Assembly: GCA_017525505.1 (NCBI GenBank)
Contig: JAFXSR010000012.1
Coordinates: forward strand, 62,001-126,000
DNA from: Bacteroidales bacterium
GTDB lineage: Bacteria > Bacteroidota > Bacteroidia > Bacteroidales > WCHB1-69
Length of the DNA: 64,000 bases
Reading direction: 5' to 3'
In this document: in pieces, positions 9,136 through 17,947 of the stretch
Layout: every line of letters starts with the position of its first letter
How positions within the stretch are numbered: the first letter of the stretch is position 1
The notes under the pieces: generated by a model
Databases searched by the model: none
Told to the model about the DNA's origin: nothing
Seen by the model: the letters and a program-made list of their open reading frames with translations, nothing else
Made by a program: the position numbers and the translations under genes

Positions 9136-9905
9136 CGGACGGAAGAAGCATAATCTTTGCGTTTATTATCATAATTTACAGAACCATAATTGTAAAATAG
9201 ATAGGGACTGAATGCGTTATCGCTAGATTCAGTGCTGCTCCAAAATTGTGCATGCGTTCCAAAAAAGGCAGGATCACTCAATGCAAAGCCTGCAGGGTAT
9301 GCGGAGAAACCTATCGCATCGTTAGCACTTTGATTATTGCCAACAGTATACGGATCAGTGCTTGTTTGCCAGCCTGTTTTTGAAGCTAAAGCTTTGGCAA
9401 TGTATAGATTATATCCACCGCTACGATATTCGGTCTGACTATTGACATAGTCTAGCATTTGTTTCCATTCCGCTTCGCTTGGAACATGCCAGCCGTTAGG
9501 ACAAATACCCTGTACCCCGCTGGGATTGGCGTTGCTTGAACTGCTTCCATGCATCACAGCAAGCCAATTATACAAATAGCCGTATGTTGACACAATGCTC
9601 TCGTCAGAATTAGGAGCAAAACGTAGTGATTCATAATTATTAGTGTGATGCCCCAATTCAATATTTGTTCCGTCAGGGAATTTTGTGGTTCTCAGATTTT
9701 CCTTCATCCATAATTTCCCACCAATCCAAACTGCGTTGTAATGGTTCCCGTCGATATCGGTTACCGCATTGTTCACCACAGTTCCAGTCGTTTGCGGATC
9801 GGTGTTGTCATTGTTGCCATTGTTGTTTGTCTCGTCTTTTTTGCACGAAACCAATGCAAGGCAGCATAAGAATGCTGTCAGAATCAAAAATTGTCTTTTT
9901 TTCAT
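9120..9905 (-). CDS. FISUMP-domain lipoprotein
   Basis: A 261-residue protein starting with a lipoprotein signal (MKKRQFLILTAFLCCLALVSC, lipobox LVSC). A low-complexity Asn/Asp/Thr linker (residues 22-42) leads into a single FISUMP domain (about 48-261) with DIDGNHYNAVWIGGKLWMKE, CPNGWHVPSEAEW, FSAYPAGF and a terminal YASSVRCVRD. It is closely related to the second FISUMP domain of the 1123-residue neighbour, and both genes share flanking repeats, which points to duplication. Expected location: lipid-anchored at the outer membrane. A TAATTTTG box at 9983-9990 is a plausible promoter. Confidence 0.85.
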   Translation of the reverse strand: MKKRQFLILTAFLCCLALVSCKKDETNNNGNNDNTDPQTTGTVVNNAVTDIDGNHYNAVWIGGKLWMKENLRTTKFPDGTNIELGHHTNNYESLRFAPNSDESIVSTYGYLYNWLAVMHGSSSSNANPSGVQGICPNGWHVPSEAEWKQMLDYVNSQTEYRSGGYNLYIAKALASKTGWQTSTDPYTVGNNQSANDAIGFSAYPAGFALSDPAFFGTHAQFWSSTESSDNAFSPYLFYNYGSVNYDNKRKDYASSVRCVRD

Positions 9906-10029
9906 AATAGTAAAGTTTAATTTGTTATGTAATGTGTTTATTTGTGTTGTTTTTTTCGTGACAAAGAAAACTAAATCATTTGCAAAATTATTTTTTTTTC
10001 AGGATATATTTTTTCTTGTATAAGAAAAA

Positions 10030-10406
10030 AAATGAAAATTTCGTCCATATTCCGTCAAGTTTTCGTCCATTTTTCATCCTAACTATATTGTATTCAGTAG
10101 TTTAAACCACTGCAAAATCTTCTTCTCTCACGATGAAAAATGTGACGAAATTCGCTATAGAGGGGTGAAATTCTTCTCTATGGACGAAATATGGACGAGA
10201 AAAAGACTTGTTTTAGCTCTTTTGGCATGCCAGCGGCCTGCCGGGCTTGGTAGAAATGGTAATGGTGTGGTAATAGTTTCACAGGCCGTCAGGTCTGCGG
10301 GCGAAATGTTAGCTTGAGTGCTGAAAGCACGCTATCCTATTAACCCCTAACAAGGCCGCAGTTTGGGGTGGTGATACTCGTGGTGGAATGCTGCGTGCCG
10401 AAGGTA
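10030..10406. repeat. Dispersed repeats R2 (copy C) and R1 side by side
   Basis: This gene-free stretch lies between the hexosaminidase and the FISUMP lipoprotein. About 10035-10260 is R2 (also at 8240-8470). About 10270-10406 is R1 (also at 4560-4703). It is the only place where R2 and R1 are both close to complete, so it may reflect the ancestral arrangement. An AT-rich run of ATTTGCTAATT units follows at 10410-10480. Confidence 0.75.
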
Positions 10407-10483
10407 CAAATCCATTTGCTAATTTGCTAATTAACTAATTTGCTAATTCCATTGGCACATTAGCACATTGTCTCATTAGCACA

Positions 10484-12124
10484 TTAATCCTTCATTTCCC
10501 CTATTGTCGTGCAGGGGTTGTATCCCAACTGCTGTAGCAAATGCACTTGTGCGGGGATGGTGGCTTCGAAGCGGGGCCAGTCTTTCCGTTCTTTGGGAGT
10601 CCATACGGTTTCGGCCAGGGCGCACAAGCGGGGCAGAAGCATGTATTCGGCATGGTCGTAAGTGAAAATAAACTCCGACCACAAGTTGCACTGGGCTCCC
10701 TTGATACATTTGGCTTGCTCGTCGGTCAGGGTGTCAGGGATGGGCTCGAAAGCATAAGCTTTTCCAAGGGGTACGTAGCCGCCAATGGCCTTGGGCTGGG
10801 TTTCGGGCTCGTCTTGGTAGTAGTCGAAGTAGCAGAAGGCGGTGGGCGACATCACCACCTCGTTGCCTAACTGGGCGGCCTTGATGGCGGTTTCGGCCCC
10901 CCGCCAGGATTGCACGGTGGCCGTGGGAGTTACACCTCCATCCAGAATCTCGTCCCAGCCAATGATTTTCTTGCCGTGCTTGATCACTTCTTTCTCAATC
11001 TCAGCCACCATCCAGGCTTGCAACTCCTCCTCGTTGGCCAAACCCAAATCCTTGATTTTCTGCTGGCATTTGGGACAAACTCTCCAGTTGTCCTTGTAGG
11101 CTTCGTCACCGCCAAGGTGAACGTATTCATAGGGGAAGAGTTCCATCACTTCGTCAAAAACATCCTTCAAGAAGACCATCACCGAGTCGTTACCGCCGCA
11201 AAGGATGGCTTTAGGGGGCCAATAGGGACCGAGGGCCACGCAGTAGGGATAATCGTCGCAGGCAAACTGCGGATAGGCGGTCAGAATGGCGGAACTGTGG
11301 CCGGGCATTTCGATTTCGGGTACCACATCGATATGGCGGGCGGCAGCGTATGCCACAATCTCGCGAATCTGGTCTTTGGTGAAGTAGCCACCATAGCTGC
11401 GTTCCTCGCCTTCTTTGGCCTCTTCGGCCTCGCCCCAGGGCACATCGCTGCGATCTACTCGCCATGCACCCACCTCGGTGAGCAAGGGATATTTGTCAAT
11501 CTGGATGCGCCAGCCGTGGTCATCGGTGAGGTGGAAGTGGAACTTGTTGAGCTTGTACAAGGCCATCACGTCCAAGTGTTTCTTCACTTCGTCGATGTTG
11601 AAAAAATGACGGCACACATCCAGGTGGCTGCCTCGCCACTCGAAACGGGGATAGTCGGTGATTTTGACTCCCGGAACAGCCAATGCCACAGGATTCTCCG
11701 TGTTCGCATTGGCCGGCGCCAGCTGGAACAGCGTCTGGAAACCATAGAACAGTCCCGCTTCCGTATTGGCGGAAATCAGAATGATCTTTTTATCCACCGC
11801 GAGCTGGTAACCTTCGTCGCCAAGCTGGTCGTTTTTTTCGTCATTCAATTCAAAAATGATGATATTTCTGACAGGTGAATTTTGCACTTTGGGTTCAAAA
11901 CCGAAATAGTGCTTGTAATTTTCAACGATGTATTGTCGGGTGGGATTTTGCTCGTCGAGATTCAAAAATGACAATTTGGTGTGCTTGTCAAGGATGAAAT
12001 TCTTGAGCGAATCCTGCTCTATCGACACGGGTTCGGGCACTAAAGCTATTTTCTGGGGCATGGGTTTTTCGCTACAGCTGTAAAGCAAAAATGCCAAACT
12101 GAGCAGTAAAAAAATTTTTTTCAT
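10484..12124 (-). CDS. Beta-N-acetylhexosaminidase, GH20 family lipoprotein
   Basis: A 546-residue protein with a lipoprotein signal (MKKIFLLLSLAFLLYSC). An N-terminal GH20b-like domain (about 25-150) precedes the GH20 barrel (about 155-510). The barrel contains FHFHLTDDHGWRI, VPEIEMPGHSSAI and the catalytic pair in HLGGDEAYKDNW (Asp/Glu near residue 340). It releases terminal GlcNAc or GalNAc from glycans, probably host mucin or chitin-type oligosaccharides, at the outer membrane or in the periplasm. Length and motifs fit the family. There is no SusC/SusD pair next to it, so it is not in an obvious polysaccharide locus. Confidence 0.92.
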   Translation of the reverse strand: MKKIFLLLSLAFLLYSCSEKPMPQKIALVPEPVSIEQDSLKNFILDKHTKLSFLNLDEQNPTRQYIVENYKHYFGFEPKVQNSPVRNIIIFELNDEKNDQLGDEGYQLAVDKKIILISANTEAGLFYGFQTLFQLAPANANTENPVALAVPGVKITDYPRFEWRGSHLDVCRHFFNIDEVKKHLDVMALYKLNKFHFHLTDDHGWRIQIDKYPLLTEVGAWRVDRSDVPWGEAEEAKEGEERSYGGYFTKDQIREIVAYAAARHIDVVPEIEMPGHSSAILTAYPQFACDDYPYCVALGPYWPPKAILCGGNDSVMVFLKDVFDEVMELFPYEYVHLGGDEAYKDNWRVCPKCQQKIKDLGLANEEELQAWMVAEIEKEVIKHGKKIIGWDEILDGGVTPTATVQSWRGAETAIKAAQLGNEVVMSPTAFCYFDYYQDEPETQPKAIGGYVPLGKAYAFEPIPDTLTDEQAKCIKGAQCNLWSEFIFTYDHAEYMLLPRLCALAETVWTPKERKDWPRFEATIPAQVHLLQQLGYNPCTTIGEMKD

Positions 12125-12146
12125 ATTAAATTGGATTTAGAAAGTG

Positions 12147-12184
12147 CAAAAATAATCTATTTTTCAAAAAAAAAGTTATCTTTG
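12147..12184. promoter_or_regulatory. Divergent promoter boxes for hexosaminidase and rnfB
   Basis: The minus-strand TATTTTTG (12147-12154) lies 23 bases before the hexosaminidase ATG. The plus-strand TATCTTTG (12177-12184) lies 23 bases before the rnfB ATG. Both match TAnnTTTG, giving a compact divergent promoter in an 82-base gap. Confidence 0.6.
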
Positions 12185-12206
12185 CAAATTCAAAAATTCA
12201 ACGACT

Positions 12207-13130
12207 ATGACATCAACTGTTACCACTATTCTATATGCCGCTCTAATCATCGGAGCGATAGGTATGATTGCGGCAGTAATCTTATATTTTGTCTCCAAGG
12301 CGTTCAAAGTGATAGAAGACCCCCGTATCGACGAAGTCGCCGAGCATCTGCCGGGTGCCAATTGCGGTGGTTGCGGCTTCGCTGGTTGCCGCGCGTTGGC
12401 GGAGGCTATCGTGAAAGCCAACACCCTGGACGGCTACAAATGCCCTGCTGGCGGTGACATGAAAGCGATTGCCGGAGTGATGGGGCTGGAGGCCGCCGAG
12501 ACTGAACCGATGGTGGCGGTGGTACGCTGCAACGGCAGTTGTGAGAATGCCCCTGCCAAGGTGAAATACGACTCGGCATTGTCCTGCCAGTTCGCCACAT
12601 CCATTTATGCCGGCGAGAGCGCTTGTCCTTTCGGCTGCCTCGGTTGCGGTGACTGTGTGAAGGCTTGTAAGTTTGATGCTATCCATATCGACGATACCAC
12701 AGGTTTGCCAGTAGTGGATGAAGAGAAGTGTGTGGGTTGCGGCGCTTGTGCCAAGACCTGTCCGCGTAAAGTCATCGAAATCCGTCTCAAGGGAAAACTG
12801 GGCAGAAGAGTGTTCATGTCCTGCGTCAATAAAGAGAAAGGTGCCGCGGCACGCAAGAATTGCTCCGCTGCCTGTATCGGTTGTGGCAAATGTGCCAAGA
12901 CCTGTCCTTTCGAAGCGATTACGGTGGAGAATAATCTGGCCTATATCGATTTCACCAAGTGCAAGAGCTGCCGTAAATGTGTGGCAGAATGTCCTACAGG
13001 TGCCATCCATGCGGTGAATTTCCCGCCGAAGAAAGAGGCTCCCGCAGCTCCTGCGGCAGAGATGAAGGCTCCCGTTGAGAAGGCGGCAGCCCCCGCCGAA
13101 GCATCTTCAACTTCCGCTTCCGAACAATAA
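12207..13130 (+). CDS. rnfB: Rnf complex ferredoxin subunit B
   Basis: A 307-residue iron-sulfur protein. A membrane anchor (residues about 8-30) is followed by the RnfB Fe-S domain (GANCGGCGFAGC ... YKCPAGG). Four CxxCxxCxxxCP-type clusters come next, at about 148-235 and 215-270 (GCGDCVKACKF, GCGACAKTCP, GCGKCAKTCP, SCRKCVAECP). The tail is Ala/Pro/Glu-rich and probably disordered. RnfB takes electrons from ferredoxin into the membrane-bound Rnf (ferredoxin:NAD oxidoreductase) ion pump. It is followed after 29 bases by rnfC, but the usual D, G, E and A genes are missing here. Confidence 0.95.
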   Translation: MTSTVTTILYAALIIGAIGMIAAVILYFVSKAFKVIEDPRIDEVAEHLPGANCGGCGFAGCRALAEAIVKANTLDGYKCPAGGDMKAIAGVMGLEAAETEPMVAVVRCNGSCENAPAKVKYDSALSCQFATSIYAGESACPFGCLGCGDCVKACKFDAIHIDDTTGLPVVDEEKCVGCGACAKTCPRKVIEIRLKGKLGRRVFMSCVNKEKGAAARKNCSAACIGCGKCAKTCPFEAITVENNLAYIDFTKCKSCRKCVAECPTGAIHAVNFPPKKEAPAAPAAEMKAPVEKAAAPAEASSTSASEQ

Positions 13131-13159
13131 TTTTTCTGAAAAAATCAATCTTATATAGA

Positions 13160-14482
13160 ATGAAGACTTTTAAAATAGGTGGTATCCACCCCGAGGAAAA
13201 TAAATTAGCCAAGGCCAGTTCTGTGGAGTTGTTCCCGATTCCGAAACAGGTTACCGTTTTCCTGACCCAGCACCTTGGTGCTCCTTCTGTGCCTCAGGTG
13301 CAAAAGGGTGACAAGGTGAAAGTGGGTCAGTTGATAGGCAAAGCCGAGGCTTTTATTTGTGCCAATGTTCATTCTCCCGTATCGGGAACGGTGGCCAAAA
13401 TCGAGCCAGTGGCCGATTTCCTGGGCTATAAAAAAGATGCTATTGTAATCGATGTGGAAGGCGACGAATGGGCTGAAGGAATTGACACTTCCACCGAGCT
13501 GAAAAAGGACATCACCCTGACCAAGCAGGAAATTATCGACCGCATGAAAGCATGCGGTATCGTCGGTTTGGGCGGTGCATGTTTCCCCACCCATGTGAAA
13601 TACATGGTGCCGCCAGACAAGAAGGTGGACTACCTGCTGATTAACGCCGCTGAGTGCGAGCCGTACATTACGGTGGACTACCGCATGATGCTGGAGCGTG
13701 CAGATGAGGTGATGGTCGGCATAGAGGCCATGCTGATTGCTTCGGGAGCTCCCGTGGCGCTGATTGGCGTGGAGTCCAACAAACCCGATGCTATCGCGCA
13801 CCTGAGCAAAGTGGCTGCCAACTACAAGAATATCCAGGTGGTGGAGCTAAAAACCAAATACCCGCAAGGTGCTGAAAAACAGCTGATCAAAGCGTTGACC
13901 GACCGCAATGTGCCTAATGGCAAACTGCCGATTGAAGTGGGTTGCATTGTCAACAATATTGCTACTGCCTTCGCTATTTATGAGGCGGTGCAGAAGAACA
14001 AACCAATTATTGAAACCTTCACGACAGTGAGTGGAAAGTCGGTGAAGAATCTGAAGAATTACAGAGTCCGTATCGGTACTTGCATCAACGATATTCTGAA
14101 TGCTGTTGGTGTTCCTGAAGATACAGGAAAGATTATTTCCGGTGGTCCAATGATGGGCAAGGCTATTTCCAACCTCAACGCATTCACCGCCAAAGGTATG
14201 TCGAGTTTGCTGCTGATGACCGAATCAGAAAGCAAGCGCGGCGAGGTATATGAGTGCCTGCGTTGCGGCAAGTGTGTTCGTGCCTGCCCGATGGGGCTGG
14301 AACCCTACATGCTGCATGCTTTCAGCGAACTGCAACGCTACGAGGACTGTGAGAAATATGGTATCATGAATTGTATCGAGTGTGGCTCTTGCTCTTTCGG
14401 CTGTCCCTCCAACCGTCCTATTCTGGACATGATCAGGGTGGGCAAGAACAAGACGGGTGCGATGATTCGTGCGAGAAAATAA
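13160..14482 (+). CDS. rnfC: Rnf complex subunit C
   Basis: A 440-residue RnfC. The N-terminal barrel-sandwich segment (IGGIHPEENKLAKASSVE) is followed by the NADH/FMN-binding Rossmann-like region (GLGGACFPTHVKYM, INAAECEPYITVDYR). Near the C-terminus are two 4Fe-4S motifs (CLRCGKCVRACPMGLEP and CIECGSCSFGCPSNRP). It is the NADH-facing subunit of the Rnf pump at the inner membrane. The length is that of a plain RnfC without the long repeat tail found in some proteobacteria. The next gene, 49 bases on, is an epimerase-like gene instead of rnfD. Confidence 0.95.
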   Translation: MKTFKIGGIHPEENKLAKASSVELFPIPKQVTVFLTQHLGAPSVPQVQKGDKVKVGQLIGKAEAFICANVHSPVSGTVAKIEPVADFLGYKKDAIVIDVEGDEWAEGIDTSTELKKDITLTKQEIIDRMKACGIVGLGGACFPTHVKYMVPPDKKVDYLLINAAECEPYITVDYRMMLERADEVMVGIEAMLIASGAPVALIGVESNKPDAIAHLSKVAANYKNIQVVELKTKYPQGAEKQLIKALTDRNVPNGKLPIEVGCIVNNIATAFAIYEAVQKNKPIIETFTTVSGKSVKNLKNYRVRIGTCINDILNAVGVPEDTGKIISGGPMMGKAISNLNAFTAKGMSSLLLMTESESKRGEVYECLRCGKCVRACPMGLEPYMLHAFSELQRYEDCEKYGIMNCIECGSCSFGCPSNRPILDMIRVGKNKTGAMIRARK

Positions 14483-14530
14483 ACGAAAAGCGGGTCTGTT
14501 TCAGACCCTGCTTTGTTTTAAAAACAGGAT

Positions 14531-15529
14531 ATGATTGTCATAACAGGGGCCGACGGTTTTATCGGAGGCTGCATGGTTCAGTATCTCAGTAAATTAGGTC
14601 GTGACGATTTGGTTCTGGTGGATAAATTTCCCGTAACACATGTTGAACCAGGCCACGATGCGCCAAAAATAGCGTCCTGTCCTGATGTAGAGACGTTTCA
14701 TGAAACGTCTCTACAAACGATGCGGTATATCGAAAAAGTGCCCCGTGATTTTTTTTTCGATTGGGCGGCGCAGAATATGGCTCATATGGATTTCATCCTT
14801 CATTTTGGAATGGAAAACGCAGGAATGCAAGCTGATGCAGCATTGCTTCGGGAGTACAGTCTAGAGTTTTCGCAACGTTTGTGGAGTTTGGCGGCGATGA
14901 ACCGCATCCCCTTGCTTTATGCGGCATCTTCTACCGAGGCAAAATGGAGCTGGACAGGCCAGGAGTGGACTGTGTGGGGGCGTGGGATGGCCGAAACGGA
15001 GCGGCTGAAGTGGCAGTTTGACCTGTGGGTGTTGAAGCAGCGTATGACACCACCGCTTTGGGCGGGTTTTGCCTTGCCCGAAGTGTACGGTCCCGGAGAA
15101 ACATGCTTGGGAACCGCAGCCTCTTCCGTGTGCCAGCTATTCAGGCAATGGCAAAAGGATGGACGCATGCTTATTCCCCTATGCAGAGATTCAGAAAACA
15201 TTGAAAATGAGCCCACAATGGACAGAATCTACGTCAGGGATGTGGTGACGGTATTCACTTGGTTCATGAATCATCTGCCTGCCAGCGGTTTCTATTATCT
15301 GGGTGCTGGCTATCCCCGTCCGCTGAGCGCAGTGGCGGCGGCAATTTTTTCTGCCCTGAAACTGACTCCCCAAGTGGAATGCCAAATCATTCCTTTTGCC
15401 GAAATTCTTTTTCCCCAGCAGAAAAATATATTGCCACTGAATAGAATAAACCGTATTGGTTACAAGAAAAATTTCACTCCTCTGGAGAAGGGAATCAGGC
15501 TTTATGTAAAAAATATTCTTAATGGATAG
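14531..15529 (+). CDS. NAD-dependent epimerase-like SDR protein (HldD-like), possibly inactive
   Basis: A 332-residue extended SDR protein. The N-terminal GADGFIGG motif is the NAD-binding glycine motif, and DRIYVRDVV near residue 235 is typical of the family. Overall it resembles ADP-heptose epimerase (HldD/RfaD), including an FDLWVLK segment. Where HldD has YxxxK I align TERLK, so the catalytic Tyr appears to be replaced while the Lys is kept. Codons 53-62 are encoded by a 28-bp perfect palindrome (14687-14714). Together these hint at a diverged or decaying enzyme. The start is the ATG at 14531. Confidence 0.65.
   Translation: MIVITGADGFIGGCMVQYLSKLGRDDLVLVDKFPVTHVEPGHDAPKIASCPDVETFHETSLQTMRYIEKVPRDFFFDWAAQNMAHMDFILHFGMENAGMQADAALLREYSLEFSQRLWSLAAMNRIPLLYAASSTEAKWSWTGQEWTVWGRGMAETERLKWQFDLWVLKQRMTPPLWAGFALPEVYGPGETCLGTAASSVCQLFRQWQKDGRMLIPLCRDSENIENEPTMDRIYVRDVVTVFTWFMNHLPASGFYYLGAGYPRPLSAVAAAIFSALKLTPQVECQIIPFAEILFPQQKNILPLNRINRIGYKKNFTPLEKGIRLYVKNILNG
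14687..14714. repeat. 28-bp perfect palindrome inside the epimerase-like gene
   Basis: The half-site GTAGAGACGTTTCA is followed at once by its exact reverse complement. The palindrome lies in frame inside the coding sequence and encodes part of DVETFHETSLQT. The GTAGAGACG...CGTCTCTAC ends resemble short REP-like palindromes that are scattered through many bacterial genomes. Confidence 0.9.
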
Positions 15530-15624
15530 TTGTTTTTAACAAAATTATCATCCTGAAAATCAATAAGTTGATAAAAATCAGTCGAAAATAGCAGAAAAAT
15601 GCCCCCTTGAGTGAAAATTTTTTA

Positions 15625-15632
15625 TACTTTTG
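15625..15632 (+). promoter_or_regulatory. -7 promoter element for recQ
   Basis: TACTTTTG matches TAnnTTTG about 70 bases before the recQ ATG. A TTG at 15607-15609 lies a little close for a -33 box. The rest of the 172-base gap is AT-rich with no ORF. Confidence 0.45.
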
Positions 15633-15701
15633 TTATTCCATTTAAGTTTTATATATACTGTTAAAGAAGCTAATAAAAACCATATTCAAAGCTAAGATAC
15701 A

Positions 15702-17906
15702 ATGGCTACAATTACGGAAAAACAGATTTCCAAAATGCTGAAAAAATTTTTCGGCTTTGATAATTTTAAAGGAAATCAGCTCAAGATTATCAAGTCTCTG
15801 CTGAAAGGGAAGGATTGTTTTGTAATTATGCCGACTGGCGGTGGAAAGTCGTTGTGCTACCAGCTGCCAGCCCTGATGACAGAGGGCACGGCCATCGTTA
15901 TTTCTCCCCTGATTGCCCTGATGAAGAATCAGGTTGATGCCATTCGCAATTTCGGCACGGAGATCGGTATCGCCCATTTTTTGAACTCCTCGCTAACCAA
16001 GCAGGAAATCAAAGAGGTGAAAGATGATTTGCTTTCAGGCAAAACCAAATTGCTGTACGTGGCTCCCGAGTCACTGACCAAAGAGGAAAATGTCGGTTTT
16101 TTCAAGGATATCAACATATCGTTCTACGCTATTGACGAGGCGCATTGTATTTCCGAGTGGGGACATGATTTCCGTCCGGAATACCGTCGCATCAGAAATA
16201 TCATTGACACCATCGGGAAAAAGGTGCCGGTGATTGCCCTTACGGCAACGGCTACCCCGAAGGTGCAGAGCGATATTCAGAAGAACCTGGGCATGGACAA
16301 GGCCGAGGTGTTCATCTCTTCTTTCAACCGTCCGAATCTATATTACGAGATCCGTGAGAAGACCAAGGATGTGGACAAGGAACTGGTGAAATTCATCAAG
16401 AACAATCCCGGCAAGTCGGGCATCATCTATTGCTTGAGTCGAAAGAAGGTGGAAGAGCTGGCGGAGTTCTTGCAGGCGAACCAGATTAAGGCCCTGCCGT
16501 ATCATGCGGGCTTGGATTCGCATACCCGTGTGGAGAACCAAGACGCTTTCCTGATGGAAAAAGCCGATGTCATTGTGGCAACCATCGCTTTCGGCATGGG
16601 TATCGACAAACCCGATGTGCGCTATGTCATCCATTACGATATGCCGAAGAGCCTGGAGGGCTATTATCAGGAAACTGGTCGCGCCGGCCGCGACGATGGT
16701 GAAGGCGTTTGTATCGCTTTCTATGACCCGAAAGACCTGAACAAACTGGAGAAATTCTCCACGAAGAAGTCGGTGGCGGAACAGGAGATTGTGAAACAGC
16801 TGTTGGCGGAAACCGCCTCGTACGCCGAGTCAACCAACTGCCGCCGCAAGCATCTGCTCCACTATTTCGGCGAGGACTTTGAGGAGGAAAACTGTCACAA
16901 TTGCGACAATTGCAACCATCCGAGACCCAAAATGAACGCCGCTGACCAAATCTGCCTGGCCATCGAGGTGATTCAAACCGTGAAACAGCAGTTCAAAGAA
17001 GATCACGTCATTGACATCATCAGAGGCGAGAAAACTACCTCCGTGGAGAAATTCAAACATCAGAAACTGAAACAGTTCGGCGAAGGCATGGATTACGACC
17101 AGAACTTCTGGGCCAATGTGATTCGTGTCGCTATTTTCGAGGAACTGATCGTGAAAGATGTGGAGAACTATGGCTTGCTGAAGGTGACACCCAAAGGCGA
17201 GAAATATATGGTGAATCCCTATTCTGTGATGGTGGCCAAACCGAAAAATGCGGTTGACATTGACGAGGATTGTGACATGGTGGAAGAACCCGTAATGTCG
17301 AAAGGAGACGCTTTTGACAAAACTTTGTTCTCTTTGCTGAAAAATCTCCGCAAAGAATTGTCCAACAAGGAGAATCTGCCCCCATACGTCATTTTCCAAG
17401 ACCCGTCGCTGGAAGATATGTGTATCCAATATCCGACCAATATCGAGGAAATGACGCATATCACCGGGGTGGGCGCCGGCAAGGCACAGAAGTATGGCAA
17501 GCCTTTCGTCGATTTGATCAAGAATTATGTGGAGGACAATGAGATTGAGCGTCCACAGGATTTCGTGGTGAAAACCGTGGTGAACAAGTCGGCCAACAAG
17601 GTGTATATCATTCAGAATATCGACAGAAAAATCGCGTTTGAGGATATAGCGGTATCCAAAGGTATGGAAATGGACGAGCTGCTTTCTGAAATCGAAAGCA
17701 TTGTCTCTTCCGGCATGAAACTGGATATCAATTATTATATTGATGAGGTGATTGATCCGTATCATCAGGAAGATATACTGGACTATTTCAACAATGCCCA
17801 GTCCGATTCCGTACAGGATGCCCTCGAGGAATTGGGCGAGGATGAATATAGCATGGAAGAAGTCAGAATCATGCGCATAAAATATTTGTCGGAAGTCGGC
17901 AACTAA
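15702..17906 (+). CDS. recQ: ATP-dependent DNA helicase RecQ
   Basis: A 734-residue 3'-5' helicase. Helicase motifs: I (MPTGGGKSLCYQLPAL, about residue 46), II (DEAHCISEWGHDFRPEYR), III (ALTATATPKV), and V/VI (ATIAFGMGIDKPDVRYVIHYDMP, QETGRAGRD). The RQC zinc-binding cysteines follow (CRRKHLLHYFG ... CHNCDNC), then a winged helix. An HRDC-like segment (about 545-620) and an extra acidic C-terminal tail complete it. It is somewhat longer than E. coli RecQ (about 610), as is usual in Bacteroidota. It acts in recombination and replication-fork repair. Confidence 0.96.
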   Translation: MATITEKQISKMLKKFFGFDNFKGNQLKIIKSLLKGKDCFVIMPTGGGKSLCYQLPALMTEGTAIVISPLIALMKNQVDAIRNFGTEIGIAHFLNSSLTKQEIKEVKDDLLSGKTKLLYVAPESLTKEENVGFFKDINISFYAIDEAHCISEWGHDFRPEYRRIRNIIDTIGKKVPVIALTATATPKVQSDIQKNLGMDKAEVFISSFNRPNLYYEIREKTKDVDKELVKFIKNNPGKSGIIYCLSRKKVEELAEFLQANQIKALPYHAGLDSHTRVENQDAFLMEKADVIVATIAFGMGIDKPDVRYVIHYDMPKSLEGYYQETGRAGRDDGEGVCIAFYDPKDLNKLEKFSTKKSVAEQEIVKQLLAETASYAESTNCRRKHLLHYFGEDFEEENCHNCDNCNHPRPKMNAADQICLAIEVIQTVKQQFKEDHVIDIIRGEKTTSVEKFKHQKLKQFGEGMDYDQNFWANVIRVAIFEELIVKDVENYGLLKVTPKGEKYMVNPYSVMVAKPKNAVDIDEDCDMVEEPVMSKGDAFDKTLFSLLKNLRKELSNKENLPPYVIFQDPSLEDMCIQYPTNIEEMTHITGVGAGKAQKYGKPFVDLIKNYVEDNEIERPQDFVVKTVVNKSANKVYIIQNIDRKIAFEDIAVSKGMEMDELLSEIESIVSSGMKLDINYYIDEVIDPYHQEDILDYFNNAQSDSVQDALEELGEDEYSMEEVRIMRIKYLSEVGN

Positions 17907-17947
17907 AGAGTTAAGAATTAAGAGTTAAAAGTTAAAAATTAATAGAT

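Noticed and set aside
10910-11878. A 322-codon open frame on the plus strand
   Set aside because: It is antisense to the GH20 hexosaminidase.
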